Origin: Planctomycetota bacterium | Lineage (GTDB): Bacteria > Planctomycetota > Phycisphaerae > Sedimentisphaerales > Anaerohalosphaeraceae | DNA: 64,000 nt | Direction of reading: 5' to 3' | NCBI GenBank assembly: GCA_029552545.1 | Contig: JAKPDO010000028.1 | Span: forward strand, 124,001-188,000 | Part shown: positions 46,420 through 56,211 of the stretch, piece by piece | Numbering within the stretch: position 1 is the stretch's first letter | How the letters are laid out: each line of letters begins with the position of its first letter | Notes under the pieces: model-generated | What the model saw: only the letters and a program-made list of their open reading frames with translations | The model's database searches: none | Told to the model about the DNA's origin: nothing | Position numbers and translations under genes: made by a program

Positions 46420-47217
46420 ATGGCCGGGATTATCCAGACCAGCGGACTCCAGGGATGGTTGGATACGATTTTCGGGACAGTCTGGACGTATTTCGTTCTG
46501 GGACTTTTCTTTGCGGCTGTCCTGGCAGCTGTTCTGATTCGCTCTCTTCAGCCGGGAATCCTTTCCCGGCGTAAAAATGCTGAAAAACAGGGCCTGTTGC
46601 ATAAGGGGCTTTCCCCCGGTCAAGAAACGCAGCTTTTCGAAACCCTGCAAAAGGAACCCGCTGTTTCTAAAACAGTGCTTTTGGCTGCGGCAGGTCTGGA
46701 TTGTCTGCCTGTTACCGTTCCAATACGGCTGGCTCTGCTTTCCTGCCGTTCAAAGAACAGCTGTCTGCTGATCGATCTCGATACGAAACGAGATGCCGTC
46801 TGGAAAGCATTCGGGAAGCCCTCGTCGAACGGCTCGTCCCCTGTGCCGGCGGAATCCGGTCTGGAGAATCTGTCCCTTGTTCCGGCACACTATTTTGACC
46901 AAACCCGCCAGATGAATCTGGCACCCCTTCTTCGCCAAGTGAAGAATCAATACAAACTGATTCTGCTCAACGCTCCTTATTTGGACGGTCATCCGGACCG
47001 CAAAATGATTGCCGCCTCTGCAGACTATGCTGTGCTCTTTGCCAAAGAAGACAGCCAGCTCCGACGGCTGATGCATCTTTGTGAAAGCCAAGGGTGCAAA
47101 GTTCTCGGCTGTTACAAACTGCTGAAATCGTCTGCTGAGGACCATTTCCCCAACAGGGATGCCGCCGCCGCATCCGCAACCCAGACCGTCTTCGAAAGAA
47201 CCGGCCAGAGACAGTGA
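46420..47217 (+). CDS. Membrane protein with BY-kinase/ParA-like domain lacking a canonical P-loop
   Basis: TM TYFVLGLFFAAVLAAVLI; TVLLAAAGLDCLPVTVPIRLALLSCRSKNSCLLIDLDTKRDAVWKAFG; YKLILLNAPYLDGHPDRKMIAASADYAVLFAKEDS. Confidence 0.55.
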   Translation: MAGIIQTSGLQGWLDTIFGTVWTYFVLGLFFAAVLAAVLIRSLQPGILSRRKNAEKQGLLHKGLSPGQETQLFETLQKEPAVSKTVLLAAAGLDCLPVTVPIRLALLSCRSKNSCLLIDLDTKRDAVWKAFGKPSSNGSSPVPAESGLENLSLVPAHYFDQTRQMNLAPLLRQVKNQYKLILLNAPYLDGHPDRKMIAASADYAVLFAKEDSQLRRLMHLCESQGCKVLGCYKLLKSSAEDHFPNRDAAAASATQTVFERTGQRQ

Positions 47218-48299
47218 GCCGGATAAACCGCCGGAGCCGGCGGATGAGTCAGCAATGTACAGAGAATCGGTGCCTTTTCCGCTCCGCTGAGCACAACCAG
47301 AATCGAACCGGCAGTCTGAATAACCGGAACTGTCAGCGTCAGACGCTTTCGTCCATCCGGCCCCTCTACCGCCTGCACCATCCGGCGGCTCTCCGAAAGG
47401 ACCGGCGAACCTGGAAACAAGGAGGCGATATGACCGTCAGTGCCGACTCCCAGCAGAACCAAATCCAGCGATGGAACCTGTCCGGGCTGCAAGTCGAAAA
47501 CCTTCTGCAGTTTTTCTTCATAACGAATGGCCGTTTCCTGCAAATCCGCCGCTTCTCCCTCCATCCGGTACACTCGTTCGGGCGGTATGGGCAGTTTTTT
47601 CAGAAAGGTTTCTGTGGCCAGATGATAATTGCTGGCTGCGTCAGAAGGACTTACGGCCCGCTCATCCGTCCAGAACCAGTACACGTTCTTCCAGTCAATT
47701 TTTTGGGCATCGGACGATTGGCCCAGATGCTCAAAAAAACGCCGGGGAGTTCGTCCTCCGCATAAAGCAACCGCAAATCGGCCTTTCTCCCTGAGTGCCC
47801 GTTGTGCACAGGAAAGAAACTCCGACAGCACCTCCCGGGCCAGCGTTTCTTCATCTGAAGTTCGGACAAACCGTCCGGGAAATTCCGCCAATGCCTGCTT
47901 TCGGGCTTCCAAAAATCCCTCCAGAATCGCCGCCGCCGCCACAGCATCCAAACGCTTCTTTCGTTTTTTTCGGGTAAGCTCCATAGCGGCCAGTTTCTCC
48001 TGCGCCTCAAAACTGCTCAGACGTTCATCAAAGAAAAGAATCGGCAGCGGAAGAGACTTTTTCAGTTCTTCTGCAAACCGGCGCACCTTCGCTGCGCGCG
48101 GTCCTTCCGTTCCGTCCATATTATAAGGAAGCCCAATGACCACGGCATCGAGTTGATAGGATTCAAGAGCCCTGCGAATCCCGGCCGGGGAATTTTCAGC
48201 TCCCTCCAGCACCATCAAAGGGGAGACAACCCGTTCAGAGGCGTCACAAAGAGCCAACCCTGTTCTTTTATCCCCGTGATCAATCGCCAAAAACCGCAT
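47112..48299 (-). CDS. RuvX/YqgF (putative pre-16S rRNA nuclease) fused to 6-phosphogluconolactonase
   Basis: RuvX: MRFLAIDHGDKRTGLALCD, VIGLPYNMDGTEGPRAAKVRRFAEEL, FFDERLSSFEAQ, KKRLDAVAAAAILEGFLEA. 6PGL: VALCGGRTPRRFFEHL, YWFWTDERAVSPSDAASNYHLA, LLGVGTDGHIASLFPGSPVL. Confidence 0.92.
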   Translation of the reverse strand: MRFLAIDHGDKRTGLALCDASERVVSPLMVLEGAENSPAGIRRALESYQLDAVVIGLPYNMDGTEGPRAAKVRRFAEELKKSLPLPILFFDERLSSFEAQEKLAAMELTRKKRKKRLDAVAAAAILEGFLEARKQALAEFPGRFVRTSDEETLAREVLSEFLSCAQRALREKGRFAVALCGGRTPRRFFEHLGQSSDAQKIDWKNVYWFWTDERAVSPSDAASNYHLATETFLKKLPIPPERVYRMEGEAADLQETAIRYEEKLQKVFDLQPGQVPSLDLVLLGVGTDGHIASLFPGSPVLSESRRMVQAVEGPDGRKRLTLTVPVIQTAGSILVVLSGAEKAPILCTLLTHPPAPAVYPAHCLWPVLSKTVWVADAAAASLLGKWSSADDFSSL

Positions 48300-48316
48300 T
48301 TCAGGGCCTTTGCCGA

Positions 48317-49393
48317 TTACAGATAATTCGTTTTGCCTTCGCTTTCCAGCCGGCGGAGGAGTTCTTTGATTCGATGGGCCTGGTGAATTGGGCAAATCAG
48401 GGTCGCATCCGGACTGTGGGCTACGATAACATTCTCCATCCCAATCATCGCAATCAAATGATCGGACGATTCTGCAGCTACAATCGTATTTCGGCAATCC
48501 AGCAAACAGTGCTGACCTGCAACGACCGTATTCTGATTGGAATCAGAAGAAATAATATCCGCTAAGGCCGCGAAAGAGCCCATATCCAGCCAGCGGCACG
48601 ACAGCGGAATCCCGTAAATCTGAGGGGCCTTTTCAAGAACAGCATAGTCAATGCTGATTTTCGGAAGGCGGGGAAACCATTCCTCCAAAGCCGAGTACTG
48701 ATCCGGCCCTCCCCAGGCGGAACGAATTTTTTCCAGCGGCTCGCTCGATTCGGGCAGAAACGTCTTCAGATGCTTCAAAATCGTTTTGGCCTTCCAGACA
48801 AACATCCCCGAGTTCCAGAAATATCCGCCTTGGGCCAAAAATCGTTCTGCGGTTTTTTGATCAGGTTTTTCCCGAAATTCGGCAACCGGAAAAATCCTGT
48901 TTTTCTCGTCCTGAATCTCCAGACGAATATAGCCGTACTGTGTTGCTGGAAAAGCGGGTTTGATTCCAAACGTCAAGAGGGCTTCAGGATGGTCTTTCAC
49001 AAAACGGATTGCAGTCTGAAGAGCGTCTAAAAAGGGTTCCGCCGGCTGAAGGATATGGTCCGAAGTCACCACCGCCATCACCGCTTCCGGGTCCGTTTTT
49101 TGAAGGACAGCCGCCGCCAGACCGATGGCCCCCGCCGTATCCCGAACGCACGGCTCCGGAATGATATTGTCCTTGGGCAGTTCACTTAAGTTTTCAGAAA
49201 CCTGCTCGGCGTAATCGGCATTCGTTAAAACCAGGATATTGCGGAGGTCAAACAGCCGATTTAGCCGTTCGAAACTATCCCGCAAAAGCGTTCGGCCGTT
49301 CAGGAGTTTTAATATCTGCTTCGGGCGCGACTGGCGGCTCAAAGGCCACAACCGCTGCCCGGAACCGCCCGCCATAATGACGGCAAAATCCAT
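48317..49393 (-). CDS. manC: Mannose-1-phosphate guanylyltransferase
   Basis: FAVIMAGGSGQRLWPLSRQSRPKQILKLLNGRTLLRDSFERL; EPCVRDTAGAIGLAAAVL; PVAEFREKPDQKTAERFLAQGGYFWNSGMFVWKA; SIDYAVLEKA. Confidence 0.93.
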   Translation of the reverse strand: MDFAVIMAGGSGQRLWPLSRQSRPKQILKLLNGRTLLRDSFERLNRLFDLRNILVLTNADYAEQVSENLSELPKDNIIPEPCVRDTAGAIGLAAAVLQKTDPEAVMAVVTSDHILQPAEPFLDALQTAIRFVKDHPEALLTFGIKPAFPATQYGYIRLEIQDEKNRIFPVAEFREKPDQKTAERFLAQGGYFWNSGMFVWKAKTILKHLKTFLPESSEPLEKIRSAWGGPDQYSALEEWFPRLPKISIDYAVLEKAPQIYGIPLSCRWLDMGSFAALADIISSDSNQNTVVAGQHCLLDCRNTIVAAESSDHLIAMIGMENVIVAHSPDATLICPIHQAHRIKELLRRLESEGKTNYL

Positions 49394-49444
49394 TCGACCT
49401 GTCTCCTTTTCCCGCCAGCCGTCCTGAGCGGACCACCTGGCGAT

Positions 49445-50524
49445 TTACCGCTTCACGCGGGCATTGCCTTCCCAGATGCTCCAAATCTGCTCTTCATCCG
49501 CCGGCTGTGCATAATCCGTCAAAAGCGTGGTTGCCAGGGCTCCGGCCGCCCATCCAAACTGAACCCATTTGGCCGGCTCCCAGCCCTTCAAAATGGCATA
49601 CAGCAGACCGCCGACAAACCCATCCCCCCCGCCGATGCGGTCCAACACGGTGATTTCACGGGGTTCAATCACATACCAGTCATTCCCCTCCGCCATAATC
49701 GCCCCCCACAAATGACGCTCAGTGCTGAGCACCTGCCGCAACGTTGTGGCAAAAACGGATGCGTTCGGGAAGGTCTTCTTGACACAGGAAATCATCCCCT
49801 TGAAACTGTCAATCTTGGCGGCAATGTCCTTGCCCCCTGCCTCCGGCCCCTCGATGCCGAGTGCCAGCTGGAAATCCTCTTCATTGCCGACCAGAATATC
49901 CGAAACCGACGCAATTTCCGTGAAGATAGCCCGCAATTCCTTCTCCCGATTCTTCCAGAACGAGGCCCGATAGTTCAGGTCGAAAGAAATCTTCGTCCCA
50001 TACCGTTTGGCGGCACGAGCCAGTTCCAGGCAAAACTGCCCTGTCTCCGGCGAAAGAGCCCCAATCAGCCCCGACATATGGACAATCTGCACCCCTTCTT
50101 TTCCGAAGAGACGCTCCAAATCAAAATCCTTCACATTCAGCGTCCGTCCCACCTCACCAGCCCGGTCATTGTGCACGCGAGGTCCGCGGCTGCCGTATCC
50201 GCTGTCGGCCAGATTGAACTGATGCCGGTGCCCCCACGGCCCGCCCTGCGGGACTTCCTTGCCTTCATATTCCATATGGCGAGAGGCCAGGTCATCTTTG
50301 ATAAATTGGGCAATCGGGCTGTCTTTGACAAAGGTTGTCAGGACTTTGACGCGAAGCCCCAAATACGATGAAACGCTGGCGACATTCGTCTCCGCGCTGG
50401 TGGCCTGCATCATCAGAAGACGTGCACAATGCATCGGCTGACCATTCAGCGGCGTCAAGCGAACCCCCATACTGGTTGGAACAACGAGATGATACTGACA
50501 ACCTTTCTTCAATTCGAGACCCAT
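49445..50524 (-). CDS. kdgK: PfkB-family sugar kinase (2-keto-3-deoxygluconate kinase-like)
   Basis: KISFDLNYRASFWKN; ILVGNEEDFQLALGIEG; VLDRIGGGDGFVGGLLYAIL (PfkB signature). Confidence 0.8.
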   Translation of the reverse strand: MGLELKKGCQYHLVVPTSMGVRLTPLNGQPMHCARLLMMQATSAETNVASVSSYLGLRVKVLTTFVKDSPIAQFIKDDLASRHMEYEGKEVPQGGPWGHRHQFNLADSGYGSRGPRVHNDRAGEVGRTLNVKDFDLERLFGKEGVQIVHMSGLIGALSPETGQFCLELARAAKRYGTKISFDLNYRASFWKNREKELRAIFTEIASVSDILVGNEEDFQLALGIEGPEAGGKDIAAKIDSFKGMISCVKKTFPNASVFATTLRQVLSTERHLWGAIMAEGNDWYVIEPREITVLDRIGGGDGFVGGLLYAILKGWEPAKWVQFGWAAGALATTLLTDYAQPADEEQIWSIWEGNARVKR

Positions 50525-50649
50525 GAAAATACCCTTTCCTTACCCAAAACCCAGACAATTTTCCAAGCCGATGTCTGGACAGTTTGTACCGCAAAAAGAC
50601 AGATTCATCAAGTCTTTTCTGACGGGAGAAGCGGAAACAGGAACAATCT

Positions 50650-51813
50650 TTAAGCCGTCTTGACAAAAGGACTTAGCTGGCGAAGGCGATGAATAATCGG
50701 CCCGATTTTCTCGCCGACAAAATCGACCTCCTGCTGGGTGTTGAAACGGCTCAGACTGAACCGTACGGAGCCGTGAGCCGCCGTAAAGGGGACTCCCATC
50801 GCCCGCATCACATGAGAGGGTTCCAGAGAACCGGATGTACAGGCCGAGCCGGAACTGGCACAGATGCCGTACTGATTGAGCATCATCAAAATCGATTCGC
50901 CTTCCACGTACTCGAAACTCACATTGAGTGTATTCGGGAGCCGATTCTGACGGTCGCCGTTGACTATCGTATCCGGACACGTCGCCAGAATTTTGGCCTC
51001 CAGGCGATCCCGAAGGGCCCGGACTCGTGTATTCTCATCCTCCATATAGGCTCCGGCTAATTCGGCGGCCTTGCCCAGACCGATGATGCCCGGCACATTT
51101 TCCGTCCCTCCCCTCCGGCCCGCTTCCTGATGCCCTCCCAGAATAAAAGGCACCAGACGAACGCCGCGGCGGATATAAAGAACGCCGATTCCCTTAGGCG
51201 CGTGCAGTTTATGTCCGGACAAGCTGAGCATATCAATCGTGCTGTCCTTCAGATTCAGCGGGATTTTCCCGACAGCCTGTGCCGCATCGGTGTGAAACGG
51301 CACCCCACGAGCCCGGCAAAGAGCCCCGATTCCCTCTATCGGGAAAATCACGCCGGTCTCATTGTTGGCATACATAATCGTCACCAGGGCTGTGTTGTCA
51401 TCGAGCACCTCCGCCAGCTCATCCAGACTCAGCCGTCCCTGTCGGTCAACGGACAATTCATAAATCTCATAGCCGTGCTGTTCGAGATGCCGGCAGGGAC
51501 TTAAAATCGCCGGATGTTCCACACGGGTGGTAATAATTTTTCGCTTGCGCGGATAGGCTGCCAGCGTGCCGTGTATCGCCGTATTGTCGCTTTCGGTGCC
51601 GCCGCTGGTAAAAAGAATCTCATCGGGCTGGCAGCCGAGCAGTGCAGCAATCCGCTCGCGGGCCTGCTGAATCTTCTTGGCTACTCGACCCCCGAAACTG
51701 TGCATGCTGGAGGGATTGCCGTACCATTGCTCAAAATACGGCAGCATCTCCTCGACGACAGCCGGGTCCACTTTCGTGGTGGCGTTGTTATCCATATAAA
51801 TCACTGGGTCCAT
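50650..51813 (-). CDS. nifS: Cysteine desulfurase (NifS type)
   Basis: VIYMDNNATTKVDPAVVEEMLPYF; FTSGGTESDNTAIHG; LSLSGHKLHAPKGIGVLYIRRG; ICASSGSACTSGSLEPSHVMRAMG. Confidence 0.96.
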   Translation of the reverse strand: MDPVIYMDNNATTKVDPAVVEEMLPYFEQWYGNPSSMHSFGGRVAKKIQQARERIAALLGCQPDEILFTSGGTESDNTAIHGTLAAYPRKRKIITTRVEHPAILSPCRHLEQHGYEIYELSVDRQGRLSLDELAEVLDDNTALVTIMYANNETGVIFPIEGIGALCRARGVPFHTDAAQAVGKIPLNLKDSTIDMLSLSGHKLHAPKGIGVLYIRRGVRLVPFILGGHQEAGRRGGTENVPGIIGLGKAAELAGAYMEDENTRVRALRDRLEAKILATCPDTIVNGDRQNRLPNTLNVSFEYVEGESILMMLNQYGICASSGSACTSGSLEPSHVMRAMGVPFTAAHGSVRFSLSRFNTQQEVDFVGEKIGPIIHRLRQLSPFVKTA

Positions 51814-51814
51814 C

Positions 51815-52705
51815 TTAACTCTCCTGATGGTTGTGAGGCCGCTGAGCAGAATCCGTCTCTTCTTCGACAATCAAATCCGGGCTGACATATTCGTGAAGTT
51901 TGGCCTCGACGATTTCCTTCATCGTATAATCGGCCAGTTTGCAGCTGGCGCACATTCCGCGAAACGCCACAATCACACGGTTGCCGACTACATCAATCAA
52001 TTCAATATCGCCGCCGTGAGCCCGCATGGCAGGCCGGACCTGCTCCCCAAGCACTTCCTGAATCAGCGCGATTTTCTGGATATTGGTCAGTTTTCGAGGC
52101 TGCGGCTCCGGAGCGGTGCGCAGCTGGCGAACTTTATCGCCCTGAACTTCCTCAATCAGTTTTTCAATCTGTCCTTTGCAGCCGCCGCATCCGCCGCCGG
52201 CCTTGCAGTAGTTTGTCACCTGTTCCACCGTGGTCAGATTGTTGTCCCGGACAACCCGGCGGATTTCCTCATCCGTAACACCGAAGCAGGTACAGACAAT
52301 CTTTCCGCTTTTGACGGCGGGCGGAGCCCCTTTTCCCTTCGAGCGGTAATAGGCGATGGCGGCCATCAGCGCCTCATGGCCCATCACCGAACAGTGCATC
52401 TTCTGTTCCGGAAGCCCGCCCAGCCGCTCTACAATATCCTTGTTGGTGATTTTTTCCGCTTCTTCAAGCGTCAGCCCCTTGACCATTTCCGTCAAAACAG
52501 ACGAAGAGGCAATCGCACTGGCGCATCCGAACGTCTGAAACTTGGCATCGGCAATCCGCCCGTCCGGGCCGAGCTTAAACGTAAACGTCAACGCATCGCC
52601 GCAGGCCAGTGAACCCACCTCGCCGATGCCGTCCGGATTTTCAATCCGACCGACATTCTTCGGATTCAGAAAGTGTTCCATTACTTTATCTGTATAATCC
52701 CACAT
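51815..52705 (-). CDS. nifU: Full-length Fe-S cluster scaffold NifU
   Basis: IscU-like VMEHFLNPKNVGRIENPDGIGEVGSLACGDALTFTFK; central CTCFGVTDEEI...NYCKAGGGCGGCKGQIE; C-terminal Nfu VAFRGMCASCKLADYTMKEIVE. Confidence 0.96.
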   Translation of the reverse strand: MWDYTDKVMEHFLNPKNVGRIENPDGIGEVGSLACGDALTFTFKLGPDGRIADAKFQTFGCASAIASSSVLTEMVKGLTLEEAEKITNKDIVERLGGLPEQKMHCSVMGHEALMAAIAYYRSKGKGAPPAVKSGKIVCTCFGVTDEEIRRVVRDNNLTTVEQVTNYCKAGGGCGGCKGQIEKLIEEVQGDKVRQLRTAPEPQPRKLTNIQKIALIQEVLGEQVRPAMRAHGGDIELIDVVGNRVIVAFRGMCASCKLADYTMKEIVEAKLHEYVSPDLIVEEETDSAQRPHNHQES

Positions 52706-52742
52706 GGCTTGAACTCCGGATTTTGAACGGCTTTGCCGGTTT

Positions 52743-53657
52743 CTATCCTTCCGGCAAAATTTCCATCATTCGTTCAAGGGCTTTTCGAGCCCTGATTGCA
52801 ACCGCTTCCGGCACCTCAATTCGGTATTCCATATCCTGGAGCGACCAGAGCAGTTTTTCCAGGGTAATCTTCTTCATATTCGGACAAATCGAAAACTCGC
52901 TGACCGGAACAAATGTTTTCTCCGGATATTTCCTCCGGAGGGTATGCACAATGCCTTCCTCGGTAGCAATGAGAAACACGTCGACTTTGCTCTGCCCGGC
53001 AAATCGAATCATTCCGCCGGTACTGAGCAGCTCGTCAGCCATCCGACGGATTTCAGGTCCGCATTCCGGATGAGCCAGCACAAGGGCGTTCGGATACTGC
53101 TGCCGGGCTTTTTCAATGTCTTCCGGGCTGATTTTTAAATGAGTCGGGCAATAGCCGGGCCACAGAATCAGCGAACGTCCGGTTCGGTCAGCGACAAATT
53201 GTCCCAAATGACGGTCCGGTATAAAAATGATCGGGCGGTCCTGCGGAAGCCGACTGACCAGCTGAACGGCATTGCTGCTGGTGCAGCAGTAATCGCTGAG
53301 GGCCTTAACATCCGCCGGCGAGTTTACATAGCAAACCACCAGCGCATCCGGATGCTTCTGCTTAAGCAGTTCCAGCTGCTGGACCGTAATCATATCCGCC
53401 ATTGGACAGCCGGCCGTAATATCCGGCAACAGCACTGTCTTTTTCGGCGACAAAATGGCGGCCGTCTCCGCCATAAACAAAACACCGCAGAAGACAATCA
53501 CATCGGCCTGGGTCTTGGAGGCCTGAATGCTCAACCCCAGAGAATCCCCGACGAAATCCGCGATATCCTGAATCGGTCCCGGCTGGTAATTATGGGCCAG
53601 AATCACCGCATTTCGCTGTTTCTTGAGAGCCTGAATTTGTTCTTCAATTGTGCTCAT
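52743..53657 (-). CDS. nadA: Quinolinate synthase A
   Basis: AVILAHNYQPGPIQDIADFVGDSLGLSIQASKTQADVIVFCGVLFMAETAAILSPKKTVLLPDITAGCPMADMI; VLAHPECGPEIRRMAD. Confidence 0.97.
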   Translation of the reverse strand: MSTIEEQIQALKKQRNAVILAHNYQPGPIQDIADFVGDSLGLSIQASKTQADVIVFCGVLFMAETAAILSPKKTVLLPDITAGCPMADMITVQQLELLKQKHPDALVVCYVNSPADVKALSDYCCTSSNAVQLVSRLPQDRPIIFIPDRHLGQFVADRTGRSLILWPGYCPTHLKISPEDIEKARQQYPNALVLAHPECGPEIRRMADELLSTGGMIRFAGQSKVDVFLIATEEGIVHTLRRKYPEKTFVPVSEFSICPNMKKITLEKLLWSLQDMEYRIEVPEAVAIRARKALERMMEILPEG

Positions 53658-54609
53658 CTTTTGTGTCCATCTCGGCTTTTGGCCGGTTCCGGCTTCGTGT
53701 TACATACATCGATTCCGGCTTGGCAACCATTACGATAGTTCCCGGAGGGACAGACTCCCGAATCCATACGTTTCCGCCGATGACCGCTCCCCGGCCGATT
53801 GTAATATCTCCGAGAATCGTTGCCTCTGCATACACCGTTACATCATCTTCCAGCGTCGGATGACGTTTTCGTCCGCGTATCAGCCGTCCTCTTTCGTCTT
53901 TTGGAAAGCTTAAGGCGCCGAGTGTAACGCCCTGATACAGCTTGACATTCTCCCCGATAATTGAGGTTTCTCCAATGACTACGCCGGTCCCATGGTCAAT
54001 AAAAAAACGCTTCCCGATGGTTGCGCCGGGATGAATATCAATTCCGGTTCGGCTGTGGGCCCATTCTGAAATGATGCGGGGAATCAGCGGAATCTGCATT
54101 TGGTACAGTTCGTGAGCAATCCGATGGGCGGAAATGGCTGTAATAAACGGATAACTAATCACAATTTCTTCAAGAGACTGTGCGGCCGGGTCCCCGTCAT
54201 AGGCGGCCTGAACGTCGGTTTTCAGGATGTTCCGTATCTCCGGAAGACGGGTCAGAAGGCGGTCCGTACATTCCAGGGCCAGACGCGGACAATCGCAGGT
54301 CGGACAATCCGTCAGACGGCAGTTATGCCGCAAGGCCCGCTCAATCTGTTCCGACAGTTCACGCCGGACCGCCAGCAGCAATTCATGCACCACAGAAAAA
54401 ACCGTGGGACGCTTGACGGTTCGTTTGCCGGTATAGCCGGGAAAAAGAATCTCAAACAGAAGTTCAACCACATGGATAATCCGCTCCCGAACCGGCAGAT
54501 TTTTTATGTCGATAAAGTTAATACCGGAATCGTCTTCATAGGTTTTGACGATTTGTTCGGCAACTGCATCATAATTAAAAAAAGGTTCCGCTTCCATGAG
54601 TTCGTTCAC
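53644..54609 (-). CDS. cysE: Serine O-acetyltransferase (EpsC-like)
   Basis: [88 protein letters not shown]. Confidence 0.94.
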   Translation of the reverse strand: MNELMEAEPFFNYDAVAEQIVKTYEDDSGINFIDIKNLPVRERIIHVVELLFEILFPGYTGKRTVKRPTVFSVVHELLLAVRRELSEQIERALRHNCRLTDCPTCDCPRLALECTDRLLTRLPEIRNILKTDVQAAYDGDPAAQSLEEIVISYPFITAISAHRIAHELYQMQIPLIPRIISEWAHSRTGIDIHPGATIGKRFFIDHGTGVVIGETSIIGENVKLYQGVTLGALSFPKDERGRLIRGRKRHPTLEDDVTVYAEATILGDITIGRGAVIGGNVWIRESVPPGTIVMVAKPESMYVTRSRNRPKAEMDTKDEHN

Positions 54610-55541
54610 AGCTGAGCATACAAATCGGTGGAAAGATACCGTTCTCCGGTATCACACATGATAAAGACTATTGTTTTGCCGGCATTGTCCTTTTGCTTGG
54701 ACAACTCGACGGCCGCATGGCACGCCGCGCCGGCACTGATGCCGCCTAAAATGCCTTCCACTCGAGCCATCATACGTGAGGCGGCAAAGGCCTGCTCATT
54801 GGTTACCGTAATAACCTGATCATAGATTTTTGTATTCAGAACATCCGGAACAAATCCTGCTCCAATCCCCTGAATCTTATGCGGGCCGGGCTTGCCGCCG
54901 GAAAGAACAGGGGAATCAGCCGGCTCAACGGCAATCACTCTCAAATTCGGATTTCTCTTTTTGAGCACTTCGCCGCATCCGGTAATTGTCCCGCCGGTCC
55001 CGACGCCGGATACCAGAATATCCACTTTGCCACCGGTATCCTCCCAGATTTCCTCTGCCGTCGTCCGGCGATGAATGTCCGGGTTGGCCGGATTTTGGAA
55101 CTGCTGAAGAATCAGAGAATTCGGAATTGTCTCTTTCAGGCGTTTGGCTTCCTGAATGGCTCCGGACATCCCTAAAGATGCCGGCGTCAGAACAATCTGG
55201 GCTCCGAGCATCGCCAGCAGCTTCCGACGTTCGATACTCATCGATTCCGGCATAGTCAGAATAAGTTTATAGCCGCGAGCGGCACAGACAAAAGCCAAAC
55301 CAATCCCGGTATTTCCGCTGGTCGGCTCAATCAGAGTAGTGTCTTTGTTTAGAAGCCCTTTTTCCTCCGCCGCCTGAATCATCGATACGGCAATCCTGTC
55401 TTTCACGCTGTGACATGGGTTAAAAGACTCCATCTTGGCTAAAACTGTACCGTACGGCCCGACCATTCGATTTAATCGAACAAGGGGCGTTCGACCGACT
55501 GTTTGCGTAATGTCTTCATAAATTCGGCCCATAAATTGCAC
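54606..55541 (-). CDS. cysK: Cysteine synthase A
   Basis: [85 protein letters not shown]. Start may be 55532. Confidence 0.97.
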   Translation of the reverse strand: MQFMGRIYEDITQTVGRTPLVRLNRMVGPYGTVLAKMESFNPCHSVKDRIAVSMIQAAEEKGLLNKDTTLIEPTSGNTGIGLAFVCAARGYKLILTMPESMSIERRKLLAMLGAQIVLTPASLGMSGAIQEAKRLKETIPNSLILQQFQNPANPDIHRRTTAEEIWEDTGGKVDILVSGVGTGGTITGCGEVLKKRNPNLRVIAVEPADSPVLSGGKPGPHKIQGIGAGFVPDVLNTKIYDQVITVTNEQAFAASRMMARVEGILGGISAGAACHAAVELSKQKDNAGKTIVFIMCDTGERYLSTDLYAQL

Positions 55542-55556
55542 CTTACCCGGCAGAAG

Positions 55557-55994
55557 TTAGATTTGGAAGTTCTTGGCGTCCTTGTCCTGGCCTGTCTGGT
55601 CGATTAAATCCTTGAGTGTTCTGGAGGCCAAAACTTTGCTGATAGCACTCTGAATCTCATTCCAGATTTGGCGCGTGGCACAATCCGTACATTGAGGTGT
55701 AAATTGAGAATGCTTCAGACAATCTACAGAGGAAATCGGGCCTTCGAGTGTAACAAAAATATCCCTTAAAAGAATCTCCTGCGGCGGTTTAGCCAGCATA
55801 TAGCCGCCCCTTGGTCCCCGAACACTTCGTACGAGACCAGCGCTTTTCAGCATAGCAATCAATTGTTCGAGGTATTTGTTGGAAATGTCTTCTCGGTCGG
55901 CAATGGACTTAATTTGCAGAGGTCTCTTGCCGTACTCGAGGGCCAATTCGAGCATGGCCCGGATTCCATACCTTGTACGCGATGACAGCTTCAT
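55557..55994 (-). CDS. Rrf2-family transcriptional regulator with C-x10-C-x2-C
   Basis: MKLSSRTRYGIRAMLELALEYGKRPLQIKSIADREDISNKYLEQLIAMLKSAGLVRSVRGPRGGYMLAKPP; VDCLKHSQFTPQCTDCATR. Confidence 0.93.
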   Translation of the reverse strand: MKLSSRTRYGIRAMLELALEYGKRPLQIKSIADREDISNKYLEQLIAMLKSAGLVRSVRGPRGGYMLAKPPQEILLRDIFVTLEGPISSVDCLKHSQFTPQCTDCATRQIWNEIQSAISKVLASRTLKDLIDQTGQDKDAKNFQI

Positions 55995-56017
55995 AACAAT
56001 CTCCTCTATTTCACAGT

Positions 56018-56046
56018 ATTATAGTAGTTTTATTCTATATACACAA
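56018..56046 (-). promoter_or_regulatory. Putative promoter of the Rrf2-cys-nad-nif operon
   Basis: Minus strand TTGTGT - 17 nt - TATAAT, AT-rich spacer with ATAG/CTAT arms. Confidence 0.5.
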
Positions 56047-56211
56047 AAATCTTTGGTTTTGTGCGATAAAAAAATACAATATTCTGAATTGTCCATCAAG
56101 AATTAGACCAATTACTGAAAATAATGGATATGTTTATACCATTTTTGCCTTTGCTTTCTTTTTTTGCTGTTTTCAAAATGAAATGGGTATATAAAATAAG
56201 AAGGAATTTCT

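Noticed and set aside
51827-52612. 261-aa plus-strand ORF opposite nifU
   Set aside because: Antisense shadow of an unambiguous NifU.
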